Shown here one piece after another: positions 22,938-30,493 of a stretch of DNA of 31,642 bases. The notes beneath the pieces are model-generated. The model was not told the DNA's origin. It searched no databases and saw only the letters and a program-made list of their open reading frames with translations. The DNA comes from JAPOPJ01 sp964538885 (lineage in GTDB: Archaea > Thermoproteota > Nitrososphaeria > Nitrososphaerales > Nitrosopumilaceae). Positions within the stretch are counted from its first letter, which is position 1. Each line of letters begins with the position of its first letter. The stretch covers positions 1 through 31,642 of the forward strand of contig CAZIHR010000043.1 of NCBI GenBank assembly GCA_964538885.1. Reading direction: 5' to 3'. Made by a program: the position numbers and the translations under genes.

Positions 22938-23969
22938 CTATGGAACCAGTACTGCCCTTGCCTCGATCTCTGAATGTTTTAGCTTGCCAAGCACCGAGTT
23001 TGCGTCTTCCAGTGGAAATGCCTTAGAAACTACCTTGATGTTTTTCTCATTACATATCTTGACTACCTGTTCCATATCTTTCATGGATCCAATCAGTGTG
23101 CCCTTGATAGTTTTTTCTTCAAATGCCAAAAATGGGGGATTCTTTCCTACCGTGGCAATTACTATGATTCCTCCCTTTTTGACTGCCTGCACTGCCGCGT
23201 CGGTTACCTGATCTGAAGGAGCAAATACTATTGCAGAATCAAGCAATCCATGTTTTTCTTTAATCTCGTACAGAAATTTATCGTCTTGTGAAAAAGCTAT
23301 GGCATCTTTAGCACCAAGATCTTTTGCAATCTCTAGATGGCGACGACTCCTAGAGAACGCGATAACTCTACATCCCTCTTCTACGGCAAACTGTACCGCC
23401 ATGTGTCCTACTCCTCCAATACCAAATATGCCTATCTTTTTGTGGGTTTGCGGCTCTGTCGCCTTTACTGCCTTGTATGCTGTGATTCCTGCACAGAACA
23501 ACGGAGCTGCATATTCAGGTTTCATAGTGTGCGGCACCTTGGTTGCAAAGTCTTCTGCTACCGTGATGTATTCTGCATACCCGCCTCTTAATGACTCGCC
23601 TGTGATCTCTGCTGATTCGCATAGGTATTCTTTGCCCTCGTCACAGTACAGACATTTTCCACATGCCTCAAGTAGAGGTGTGATGCCCACTCTGTCACCT
23701 ATCTGAAACTTGGTCACCAAGTCCCCCCTCTGAACCACTATTCCAACTACCTCGTGACCCGGCACGGTGGGCAGTGTGGGTGGGATTCCTATCTCCTTCC
23801 AATCTCCTTCTATGCCGTGCAGCTGAGAGTGGCAGACTCCACATGCCTCAATTTTTACTAGTATCTCATTTGTATTGCTGATCTCATGCCTGTCAATTTG
23901 TAACAGAGTCAACGGATTCGTCTCAATAGGTGCACACTTGGACAGCACCATCGCGCGCATCTTTTCCAT
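22938..23969 (-). CDS. Zinc-dependent alcohol dehydrogenase
   Basis: 343 aa medium-chain dehydrogenase. Catalytic zinc site: C43 in CGVCHSQLH and H72-E73 in PGHEVVG. Structural zinc site: C103, C106, C109 and C117. The Rossmann motif GIGGVGHMAVQFA is near 187-199. The overall pattern (CGVCHS, YAEYITV, GIFGIGGVGHMAVQ) is closest to NAD(P)-dependent alcohol/aldehyde dehydrogenases of the AdhA/YahK type. The substrate is unknown. A TATA-like box (ATTTTAACA, about 23992-24000) lies 23-31 nt before the ATG. Divergent from the 78-aa gene. Confidence 0.92.
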   Translation of the reverse strand: MEKMRAMVLSKCAPIETNPLTLLQIDRHEISNTNEILVKIEACGVCHSQLHGIEGDWKEIGIPPTLPTVPGHEVVGIVVQRGDLVTKFQIGDRVGITPLLEACGKCLYCDEGKEYLCESAEITGESLRGGYAEYITVAEDFATKVPHTMKPEYAAPLFCAGITAYKAVKATEPQTHKKIGIFGIGGVGHMAVQFAVEEGCRVIAFSRSRRHLEIAKDLGAKDAIAFSQDDKFLYEIKEKHGLLDSAIVFAPSDQVTDAAVQAVKKGGIIVIATVGKNPPFLAFEEKTIKGTLIGSMKDMEQVVKICNEKNIKVVSKAFPLEDANSVLGKLKHSEIEARAVLVP

Positions 23970-24043
23970 GGTTTACGTACATCTTGATGGAATTTTAACA
24001 TTACCTCATTAGAAAAATAAAGGCCTATGTGTAATATTGTATA

Positions 24044-24280
24044 GTGCCTGAAAGAATAACTGCCGATGACCGTGAAAGGGTCGAATTGCTTACTCGTATA
24101 TCAAGCTCTAGATATGGGTTAAAGCAAATGTCCTTACAGGATCTAAAACGTCTACAGGAATTGGTCGAAAAAAAAGATTATAGTCATAGCAAGAAAGCAC
24201 ACAGATCCAAAATGAAACTGCTAACAAAGATCAATGTACGTATCTACGAGCTGGAAGAGGGAGAAGGAATATTCAAGTAG
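24044..24280 (+). CDS. Small basic helical hypothetical protein
   Basis: 78 aa, GTG start. Highly charged (K, R, E) and helical by pattern, for example LQDLKRLQELVEKK. No Cys and no motif recognised; nucleic-acid binding is possible given the charge but unproven. An AAAAATAAA stretch about 25-33 nt upstream can serve as TATA box. It is followed after 30 nt by the YyaL-type gene in the same direction. Confidence 0.65.
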   Translation: MPERITADDRERVELLTRISSSRYGLKQMSLQDLKRLQELVEKKDYSHSKKAHRSKMKLLTKINVRIYELEEGEGIFK

Positions 24281-24310
24281 ATACAAATAGTAACCACTCC
24301 GCCAATAACT

Positions 24311-26338
24311 GTGGCACCTAACAGCTTGGCAAATGAAACCAGTCCATATCTATTACAACATGCAGAAAATCCGGTTGAATGGTTTGCTTGGAATGACGTA
24401 GCCTTGAAAAAGGCAAGGGATGAGAACAAACCAATCTTTTTGAGCATTGGATACAGCTCGTGTCATTGGTGTCATGTTATGGCTCATGAATCGTTTGAAA
24501 ATGACGAGATTGCACAATTCATGAATAAGAATTTTGTAAACATCAAAGTCGATAGGGAGGAACGACCAGATTTAGATGACATTTATCAGAAAGCTTGCCA
24601 GATTGCTACAGGACAGGGCGGTTGGCCGCTGAGTATCTTCCTCACGCCCGATCAGGAGCCATTTTATGTGGGAACATATTTTCCACCCCTTGACTCTTCT
24701 GGTCGTCCTGGATTTGGTAGTATTACTAGACTTTTGGCCCAATCTTGGAGGGAAAATCCTACTGATGTAAAAGAGACGGCACAAAGATTTCTTACACAAC
24801 TTACAAAGGCTGAATCTATGAAAACTAACTCTACCATTGACAGATCTATACTGGATGAGGCTGCTGTGAATCTCTTTCAGCTTGGGGATTATACATATGG
24901 TGGATTTGGCAGGGCCCCAAAGTTTCCAAACACTGCGGCTATTTCATTTCTGTTCCGATACTCGAAGATGTCTGGCATATCCAAGTTCACGGAATTTGGA
25001 CTCAAGACACTTAAAAAGATGGCAAGAGGGGGCATGTTTGATCAAATTGGTGGAGGATTTCACAGATACTCGACTGATGCTAGATGGTTTGTGCCTCATT
25101 TTGAAAAGATGCTGTATGACAACGCACTCATTCCAGTAAATTATGCTGAGGCATATCAGCTTACAAAGGACAAGTTCTATCTAGAGATTATGCAGAAAAC
25201 TCTTGACTTTATACTGCGAGATATGACATCGCCTCAAGGAGGATTCTATTCTGCATATGATGCGGATTCAGAAGGAGTGGAGGGCAAGTACTATGTGTGG
25301 AGCAAGAGCCAGATCAAAGATATAGTTGGCAACGATGCAGAGCTGTTCTGCCTATTTTATGATGTGACTGACGGTGGAAATTGGGAGGGCAACAACATAC
25401 TGTGTAATAATTTGGACATGTCTGCTGTGGCCTTTCGTTTTGGCATTACAGAACAACAGGTAAAAGAAAAATTGAATACGTGCTCGCAAAATCTGCTACA
25501 TGCACGCTCGAATCGAGTTTCTCCTGGTTTGGATGACAAAATACTTGTCTCTTGGAACTCTCTTATGGTGACTGCACTTGCAAAGGGGTACCGTGTTACC
25601 TGCAATCACAAGTATCTTGATGCCGCAAGAAACTGCATCTCGTTTATAGAGAAGAATATGTTAAATGGGACCCGCCTACTGCGCACATTCAGAGATAATA
25701 CGCCCAAAATAGATGGATACCTTGAGGATTATTCATATTTTGCAAATGCTTTACTTGATGTTTTTGAAGTATATCCGGATCCCACATACCTGAAACTTGC
25801 AGAAAGGCTGGGGATGCACCTACTAGATCACTTTTGGGACAAGAATACGGCAAGCTTCTTTATGACTTCGGATACTCATGAACAGTTGATTATTCGGCCC
25901 AAAAGTAGTTATGATTTGTCATTGCCGTCTGGAAACTCTGCCGCATGCCATCTTTTGCTCAGATTATATCATCTCACTCAGAATCGTAAATTCCTTGATG
26001 CTTGCACCGCATCAATGAATTCACATGCACAGCTTGCTGCAGAAAATCCATTCGGATTTGGCTACATGCTCAATACTATCTACATGTATATTCAAAAACC
26101 AGTAGAGATCACTGTACTCAATACGGAAAATGGCAAAATTTGCAGTACTTTGAATGACAAGTTTCTGCCCGAATCAATGATGGTCTTTCTTGGAGATAAG
26201 AAACATCTTGACGAACTTTTACAGTATCCATTCTTTTCTGGTAAAAATTTTGAGGAGAAGACAACCGTTTTCATATGCAAGGACTTTGCATGTTCACTTC
26301 CACTGCACACCATATCTGAGATAGAATCAAGGCTTTAG
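24311..26338 (+). CDS. YyaL/SSP411-type thioredoxin-domain protein (DUF255)
   Basis: 675 aa, GTG start. The N-terminal thioredoxin-like domain (about 1-165) contains the diagnostic YLLQHAENPV.W segment, the CHWCHVM redox motif (C51, C54), VDREERPD and GQGGWP...TP. The rest is an (alpha/alpha)6 barrel-like region with helical repeats such as GGFHRYSTDARW.VPHFEKMLYDNA. This protein family is widespread, including human SPATA20, with no settled biochemical role; a redox or sugar-related activity has been suggested only from domain content. Intact and full length. Its 3' end overlaps the convergent gene by 12 nt. Confidence 0.9.
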   Translation: MAPNSLANETSPYLLQHAENPVEWFAWNDVALKKARDENKPIFLSIGYSSCHWCHVMAHESFENDEIAQFMNKNFVNIKVDREERPDLDDIYQKACQIATGQGGWPLSIFLTPDQEPFYVGTYFPPLDSSGRPGFGSITRLLAQSWRENPTDVKETAQRFLTQLTKAESMKTNSTIDRSILDEAAVNLFQLGDYTYGGFGRAPKFPNTAAISFLFRYSKMSGISKFTEFGLKTLKKMARGGMFDQIGGGFHRYSTDARWFVPHFEKMLYDNALIPVNYAEAYQLTKDKFYLEIMQKTLDFILRDMTSPQGGFYSAYDADSEGVEGKYYVWSKSQIKDIVGNDAELFCLFYDVTDGGNWEGNNILCNNLDMSAVAFRFGITEQQVKEKLNTCSQNLLHARSNRVSPGLDDKILVSWNSLMVTALAKGYRVTCNHKYLDAARNCISFIEKNMLNGTRLLRTFRDNTPKIDGYLEDYSYFANALLDVFEVYPDPTYLKLAERLGMHLLDHFWDKNTASFFMTSDTHEQLIIRPKSSYDLSLPSGNSAACHLLLRLYHLTQNRKFLDACTASMNSHAQLAAENPFGFGYMLNTIYMYIQKPVEITVLNTENGKICSTLNDKFLPESMMVFLGDKKHLDELLQYPFFSGKNFEEKTTVFICKDFACSLPLHTISEIESRL

Positions 26339-26653
26339 ACTCTTCATATTAATTTCAACTGTGGTGCCCACTTGGGGCCTTCCCATCCCGTCGTATCTTG
26401 ATCTTGGCATTGAAATTGTGATCTGTGTCTGCTGATATGTCTTTATGTTCACTGTGGGTTGTGCAGCCATTATTGCTTCTAGTAATGGCATCACTTGATC
26501 TTTTGTTTCCTGATCAAGTTTTTTTGAGACATTGTCTATTATCATCTGTTTTTGTGAGATCGGTTCGGTGTACACATTTTCAATAAGAGCTAGCTGAATC
26601 ACCTTGCCGTTATCCACTATCTGTGTGATTTTGAACTCGTTTGTTGCTGACAA
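26327..26653 (-). CDS. Hypothetical soluble protein
   Basis: 108 aa from a TTG at 26653. Mixed alpha/beta composition without Cys: an N-terminal strand pair (FKITQIVDNGKVIQLALIE), a helical middle (KKLDQETKDQVMPLLEAI) and a C-terminal strand region. No family recognised. A GATAAATCA box about 28-36 nt upstream supports the TTG. Convergent with and overlapping the YyaL-type gene. Confidence 0.65.
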   Translation of the reverse strand: MSATNEFKITQIVDNGKVIQLALIENVYTEPISQKQMIIDNVSKKLDQETKDQVMPLLEAIMAAQPTVNIKTYQQTQITISMPRSRYDGMGRPQVGTTVEINMKSLKP

Positions 26654-26685
26654 TATCCCATCATATCTAATGACGTGATTTATCT

Positions 26686-26778
26686 TTAACTTAACGCAAA
26701 GAATAATGCAATTCCGGCAGTAGCTATTGCACCTGCTACACCAAGACCAAAAATTATCTTACTACCATCAACATTCAT
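26686..26778 (-). CDS. 30-aa single-pass membrane peptide
   Basis: Short gene reading MNVDGSKIIFGLGVAGAI and continuing as a Gly/Ala/Ile/Phe-rich hydrophobic helix to the end (about residues 8-29). A TATA box (26801-26809) lies 23-31 nt before the ATG, as for well-supported neighbours. Composition and promoter argue for a real small membrane protein; function unknown. It may be a small accessory subunit of a membrane complex, but nothing nearby identifies which. Confidence 0.6.
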   Translation of the reverse strand: MNVDGSKIIFGLGVAGAIATAGIALFFALS

Positions 26779-26800
26779 AATTCTTCTTACTGAGCCTCAA

Positions 26801-26809
26801 AATTAAATT
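26801..26809 (-). promoter_or_regulatory. TATA box of the 30-aa membrane peptide gene
   Basis: AATTTAATT on the minus strand, 23-31 nt before ATG 26778. Confidence 0.5.
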
Positions 26810-26952
26810 GTATCTGCCTCACTATATTGTGGCGACATGGGCATGAATCTGTATATTGTTAATGACTTGGATTTCTCTTATAATGTGCGTTTTTGTCATT
26901 GCAGGTATTCCTGTATGAGGATTAAAAATCCATTTTGGCTGTAAAAATAAAA

Positions 26953-26962
26953 CATTATATAC
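26953..26962 (+). promoter_or_regulatory. TATA-like box of the 128-aa gene
   Basis: CATTATATAC, 36-45 nt before the TTG at 26998. The predicted transcript has a short leader containing AGGAAAAGAG, a possible ribosome binding site next to the TTG. Confidence 0.5.
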
Positions 26963-26997
26963 TGATGTACTCTAATGTACGGTAGGAAAAGAGTAAA

Positions 26998-27384
26998 TTG
27001 CCAAAAGATGGATTCAAATCAATCACCGTATCTGACACCGTCTATGATAGTTTTCAAGACGTTTATCTAAAAAACAAAGCTGGCCTTGCGATGAAAGGCG
27101 TAAACAGCTTTTCTGGTTATATTACCTACATGCTAGAAGAGATGATGCAAAAAGACAAGACTTTTGCACGATATGCCCCAAAAATTGAAAAGATAGCAGT
27201 TGATGATGACAGGGTAATCCTCAAAGACAACATCCAAAACAGAATTGCAGAAGTTGCTGTCAGGAGGGGGGAGCTGTTCTGTCAACTCTGTGAGGAAAAG
27301 GACTGTGTTCATATCGGGTTTGTCTTTTCACTACCCGACGTATATGCAGTGTTAAATGCCAAGGGAATCAAGCACTCTAGATAG
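26998..27384 (+). CDS. Ribbon-helix-helix-like protein with C-terminal Cys cluster
   Basis: 128 aa, TTG start. The beginning GFKSITVSDTVYDSFQDVY resembles the strand and first helix of ribbon-helix-helix regulators, followed by a helix SGYITYMLEEMMQ. The C-terminus carries FCQLCEEKDCVHIGF, a C-x2-C-x4-C-x-H cluster that could bind metal. A metal- or redox-sensing DNA-binding protein is a reasonable guess but unproven. It ends 2 nt before the 3' end of the convergent tRNA-Leu gene. Confidence 0.7.
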   Translation: MPKDGFKSITVSDTVYDSFQDVYLKNKAGLAMKGVNSFSGYITYMLEEMMQKDKTFARYAPKIEKIAVDDDRVILKDNIQNRIAEVAVRRGELFCQLCEEKDCVHIGFVFSLPDVYAVLNAKGIKHSR

Positions 27385-27431
27385 TGTGGAGGAGGTGGGA
27401 TTCGAACCCACGAACTCCTAGGAGACAGGAT

Positions 27432-27446
27432 CACCCATTATTTGAT
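27432..27446 (-). other. Canonical tRNA intron at position 37/38
   Basis: 15 nt. Exon CTTA pairs with intron TGGG (two G-U pairs) as the 4-bp central helix. Three-nt bulges AGA (5' side) and TGA (3' side) are cut after their second bases, leaving the anticodon loop CTTAAGA. This is the bulge-helix-bulge form read by archaeal tRNA splicing endonuclease. Confidence 0.85.
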
Positions 27447-27460
27447 CTTAAGTCCTGCAT

Positions 27461-27482
27461 ATCCAAAAGCACGTGGTGCTTA
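27461..27482 (-). other. Non-canonical tRNA intron in the D arm (about position 23/24)
   Basis: 22 nt. Exon CCAA pairs with intron TTGG as the central helix, an inner hairpin AAGCAC-CAC-GTGCTT closes the intron, and 3-nt bulges AGT and ATA mark the two cuts. Removal restores the D stem C12-G23, T11-A24, A10-T25 and base G26. Confidence 0.85.
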
Positions 27483-27508
27483 CTTTGGCCAGGCTTGATT
27501 ACTCCTCC

Positions 27509-27964
27509 ATGAATCAAAGTATTTGTGCAAGATTTAACAGTTTAGGAGTTTTGCTTATTCACATTTTTACAGAAAAACAATACACGGGGCAGTGAACTAT
27601 GACTGTCACATGTCTTGTTTAGTTTATCTACACGCCATTCTTGGTGGTGCAGTCTTGCCTAGCAAACCGATCAACAATTTGCACCTTGACCATTAGAGGT
27701 CCTTTAGGACATGACCTGCAAACTAAATCGAACATGGGTGCAAAAGTCAGCATATGAATACAACATAAACTCATGCATGTCTCTGGGAGCAATCTCAATA
27801 TGATACACAAGCCAAATCCCAAAAAGAACAGATAATTGTAGGTGCAAAATGTGACTACAATATTGTGAACAGTGATACACTTCATGGAATCCACATCAGA
27901 CGATTGCAGATTGTGTTGTTTGGTACTGTCCAAACTCTATGAGTTACTTGATGGTGATATAGTG
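27509..27964. other. 456-nt junction between core genes and the hsdS island
   Basis: Between the tRNA and hsdS only one small minus-strand candidate gene (27628-27735) is seen. A 12-nt palindrome GTCCTTTAGGAC (about 27699-27710) lies inside it. No direct repeat of the tRNA end was found here. The hsdS frame is open back to 27872 but the family-like start is at 27965. Confidence 0.5.
27628..27735 (-). CDS. Possible 35-aa Cys-containing peptide
   Basis: Begins MFDLVCRSCPKGPLMVK and ends with DCTTKNGV. The CRSC pair plus a later Cys resembles the Cys-rich mini-proteins elsewhere in this window. A weak TATA-like stretch (TTTATGTT, about 27762-27769) is 27-34 nt upstream. A longer frame to 27933 exists, but its extra part looks non-coding. 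No family recognised. Confidence 0.35.
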   Translation of the reverse strand: MFDLVCRSCPKGPLMVKVQIVDRFARQDCTTKNGV

Positions 27965-29209
27965 ATGGATGACATGAAGCCTAAATCAGGCTACAAGTTC
28001 GTAAGATGGCGCTTTGGTAAGGAGATCGAAATTCCGGAAGAGTGGGAAGTTTTGAGTTTAACCAACAAAGATGTTCTAATTCTCTCCAATGGCGAATCAA
28101 TCCACGATATAAAATCAAAAGGAAAATACCCCGTGTACGGTTCAAATGGAATTATTGGATATGCAGAGGAGTATAATGAAGAAAACGCGATCTTGATAGG
28201 ACGAGTTGGAGCGTCTGGCTCTATTCATTACATAAATCAAAAAGTCTGGATAACAGATAACGTACTAATTTCAAAGATGGGTAAAAAATTAAACAAGAGT
28301 TTTTGTTACTATATACTAAAACATCTCAAATTAGAAAGATTTGCTACCAAATCAGCTCAGCCATTATTAACCCAATCAATACTAAAAGTAGTCAAGATCA
28401 GCATTCCTTCACTTCCAGAACAAACCCACATTGCATCAATCCTTTCGGGAGTTGACGCGACCATAGAAGCCACGCGGAAGGTAATCGAAAAAACTGAAAG
28501 ACTGAAGATGGGTTTGATGCAAAGACTATTGACCAGAGGGATAAACCACAAGAAGTTTAAGAAAGTAAAATGGCTTTTTGGCAAAACAATTGAAATTCCA
28601 GAAGAGTGGGAAATAAAAAAGCTCGAAGATAATTCTGTTCTAAAGGGCAGAATTGGCTGGCAAGGTTTAACAACGTCTGAACATCGTGATAAAGGAAACT
28701 ATTATCTTGTCACAGGAACAGATTTTAAAAGTGGTAAGATTGACTGGAAAAATTGTGTTTACGTAAATAAAGAACGTTACCTTCAAGATCCTAACATCCA
28801 ACTAAGAGAAAAGGACGTATTAGTTACGAAAGATGGCACAATAGGGAAAATTGCCTTTGTGTCACTCCCTCGAAAACCTGCAACGCTAAATAGTGGCGTA
28901 TTTGTGATTCGCCCACTTGACAACCAATATTTCCCTCTGTTTCTATACTATGTATTGTTTTCAGATTATTTTGAAAAATTTCTGAATAGACTTGAAGCCG
29001 GTTCAACAATTAATCATCTATATCAAAAAGATTTTGTTAATTTTAGATTTCCAATACCTCCACTTTCAGAACAAACCAAGATTGCATCAATTCTGTCAGG
29101 AGTTGACGCATACATTCAGAAAAATCAAGAGTACAAGGAAAAGTTGGAACGTCTGAAAAAAGGACTTATGCAAAAGCTTCTAACAGGCCAAATTCGTGTA
29201 AAATCTTAA
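27965..29209 (+). CDS. hsdS: Type I restriction-modification specificity subunit (complete)
   Basis: 414 aa. Binds the DNA target for a type I restriction-methylation complex. Layout: N-terminal conserved piece (WRFGKEIEIPEEWEV, about 16-30), target recognition domain 1 (to about 148), central conserved helix region (PEQTHIASILSGVDATIEA through RLLTRG and WLFGKTIEIPEEW, about 150-216), recognition domain 2, and C-terminal conserved helix (SEQTKIASILSGVDAY to KGLMQKLLTGQ). I start at ATG 27965 to match usual HsdS N-termini; upstream in-frame starts add sequence unlike the family. No hsdM or hsdR adjoins it on the left and no clear promoter is seen, so it may be a silent partner of the opposite-strand hsdS. 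Confidence 0.93.
   Translation: MDDMKPKSGYKFVRWRFGKEIEIPEEWEVLSLTNKDVLILSNGESIHDIKSKGKYPVYGSNGIIGYAEEYNEENAILIGRVGASGSIHYINQKVWITDNVLISKMGKKLNKSFCYYILKHLKLERFATKSAQPLLTQSILKVVKISIPSLPEQTHIASILSGVDATIEATRKVIEKTERLKMGLMQRLLTRGINHKKFKKVKWLFGKTIEIPEEWEIKKLEDNSVLKGRIGWQGLTTSEHRDKGNYYLVTGTDFKSGKIDWKNCVYVNKERYLQDPNIQLREKDVLVTKDGTIGKIAFVSLPRKPATLNSGVFVIRPLDNQYFPLFLYYVLFSDYFEKFLNRLEAGSTINHLYQKDFVNFRFPIPPLSEQTKIASILSGVDAYIQKNQEYKEKLERLKKGLMQKLLTGQIRVKS
28416..28610 (+). repeat. Inverted repeat in hsdS central region, left copy
   Basis: 195 bp that match the reverse complement of 31240-31434 with 12 mismatches counted by eye. The 73 bp at 28530-28602 are identical to the partner. Mismatches are almost all transitions. 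Confidence 0.9.
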
Positions 29210-29242
29210 CTGTGATTTGTATAGTATGATTAACGTGTTATG

Positions 29243-30154
29243 CTAAACTTCCAATTTATGCATTACTTTTCTAAACTCTCCTAACAGATCTTCAAGTGAT
29301 GGTGTAAAGTAAGTTCCATCCATACCATTTTTGTGACCCATAAGCTTCTCGGCAATGTTATAATTTACAGAATTGTCTAGCTTGAGAATAGTATTGAACC
29401 TCTTTCTGAATCCATGGTCGACTTGAACATCAAAACGACCTTTACATTTGGTTCTTATACCACATTTTGACACTATTCTATACACTACAGAACGAGTACC
29501 GCTCCAACCAAGCTGTGTAGGTGTAGATCTTGATGTTGTAAATACTGGCGTATCAGGTTCAAATTTCTCACCTCTAGATTTACGTGTGTGGTGGTATGCG
29601 TTTAATGCTTTTGTGGCCTGTGGTGTGAGAAATGCCCAATATTCCTCAACCTCGTCCGCATAAAGTAGCACAGAAATGCATCCTGATGACATCTTCTGTA
29701 AGTGCTTGACTAGCAATGCATGATCAAAAACGCCTACTCTTGCTCCAGTGGATGCGAGAAAGTGAATAAGAGCTTTATCTCTTGGCTCGTTTGCGCGTGA
29801 AAGCATCACACGCACTTCTTTTGTGGTGTATGCTCTCAAGTTACATGATTTTTGGAATGGTGGAAACATCTTGTAGATTATATTCCAGTTGATGTTGATC
29901 CGGTTCATAATACAAAAATGCTTTATCCCACGGAACATAGACGGTATGCTGTTTGGGTTTGTATTACGTTTCAGATCTATCAGGTAATCCTCCAACATGT
30001 GTTGTAGATGCATTTGCGATATGGATAATATCTTATCAAAAGATTCAAGTCCTGCAAATACCATAAACCGATTCAGGTTTAACGTATAATTCCGTTTAGT
30101 GTATTTTGATCTTATGGACTCTTCAAACAGTATCATACTCCGTTGATTTTTCAT
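29243..30154 (-). CDS. Tyrosine recombinase/integrase
   Basis: 303 aa. N-terminal SAM-like core-binding domain (about 5-95) and C-terminal catalytic domain. Catalytic residues are visible: R139 (STGARVG), H247-x-x-R250 (DHGFRKR), H274 (LMGHKNG) and nucleophile Y282 (GTYFTP). The active-site Lys is not clearly placed by eye. Family members carry out integration, excision or inversion between short repeats. It lies between two oppositely oriented hsdS genes, the place held by inverting recombinases in bacterial phase-variable type I systems; alternatively it is the integrase that brought the island. The 3' end is 33 nt from hsdS. Confidence 0.9.
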   Translation of the reverse strand: MKNQRSMILFEESIRSKYTKRNYTLNLNRFMVFAGLESFDKILSISQMHLQHMLEDYLIDLKRNTNPNSIPSMFRGIKHFCIMNRININWNIIYKMFPPFQKSCNLRAYTTKEVRVMLSRANEPRDKALIHFLASTGARVGVFDHALLVKHLQKMSSGCISVLLYADEVEEYWAFLTPQATKALNAYHHTRKSRGEKFEPDTPVFTTSRSTPTQLGWSGTRSVVYRIVSKCGIRTKCKGRFDVQVDHGFRKRFNTILKLDNSVNYNIAEKLMGHKNGMDGTYFTPSLEDLLGEFRKVMHKLEV

Positions 30155-30256
30155 CTATTGCTACTTGCAAAATCATCTTATGTTTCCATATGTTTGTGAA
30201 TTCAGATTTTTTATTTTGTTACTTGCAAACTTTTTGTGTGTTAACGTGTACTGCTG

Positions 30257-30493
30257 TCACCTTATAGTTTTCTTGGCATGATCTGCAATGAATTCATTCT
30301 TGTCAATCATTGTATCCCTCAGCACCCCTAACTGTAATCCAATCTTCATTGTACGATTTCCTACTGGTACTGTTGTATAGACATGATCTTTTTCCAATAT
30401 CACATGACTGCCAGTTCTGTTTATTATGACAAATCCTTTTTTGAGCAAGTATTTGATCATCACATTACCAGAAATTCTTGGAAGTTTTGACAT
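30257..30493 (-). CDS. hicA: HicA family mRNA interferase toxin
   Basis: 78 aa. Double-stranded RNA-binding-like fold with catalytic His30 in NRTGSHVIL, preceded by the family start KLPRISG and helix IKYLLKKGF, and followed by TVPVGNR and IGLQLGVLRDT. HicA cuts mRNA and is neutralised by HicB. Slightly longer than minimal HicA. Its ATG overlaps the hicB stop by one base (TAATG), so translation is coupled to the antitoxin. Confidence 0.9.
   Translation of the reverse strand: MSKLPRISGNVMIKYLLKKGFVIINRTGSHVILEKDHVYTTVPVGNRTMKIGLQLGVLRDTMIDKNEFIADHAKKTIR

Larger units (their letters stand above)
27387..27508 (-). tRNA. tRNA-Leu(UAA) with two introns
   Basis: A 122-nt gene that becomes an 85-nt class II tRNA after removal of introns at 27461-27482 (22 nt) and 27432-27446 (15 nt). 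Acceptor stem GGAGGAG pairs perfectly with CTCCTCC; discriminator A; T arm GTGGG-TTCGAAT-CCCAC; anticodon stem CAGGA/TCCTG with loop CTTAAGA (anticodon TAA); long variable arm CTCC-TA-GGAG. The D stem (ATC with GAT) forms only after the first intron is excised, which confirms it. CCA is not encoded. A TATA-like sequence upstream on the minus strand was not resolved. Confidence 0.93.

Noticed and set aside
27387..27508. tRNA-Leu gene as attachment site of the right-hand island
   Set aside because: The tRNA 3' end faces left, toward core genes, while the island lies on the 5' side, and I found no second copy of the tRNA end near the recombinase or the window edge.
27878..27935. Possible third copy of the dispersed repeat near the hsdS start
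   Set aside because: Only about 20 nt around CAGATTGTGTTGTTT resemble the repeat; the flanks do not align, so chance is likely.
27736..27964. Extended frames upstream of hsdS (start 27872) and of the 35-aa peptide (start 27933)
   Set aside because: The added residues do not resemble HsdS N-termini or any protein pattern; the family-like starts are 27965 and, weakly, 27735.
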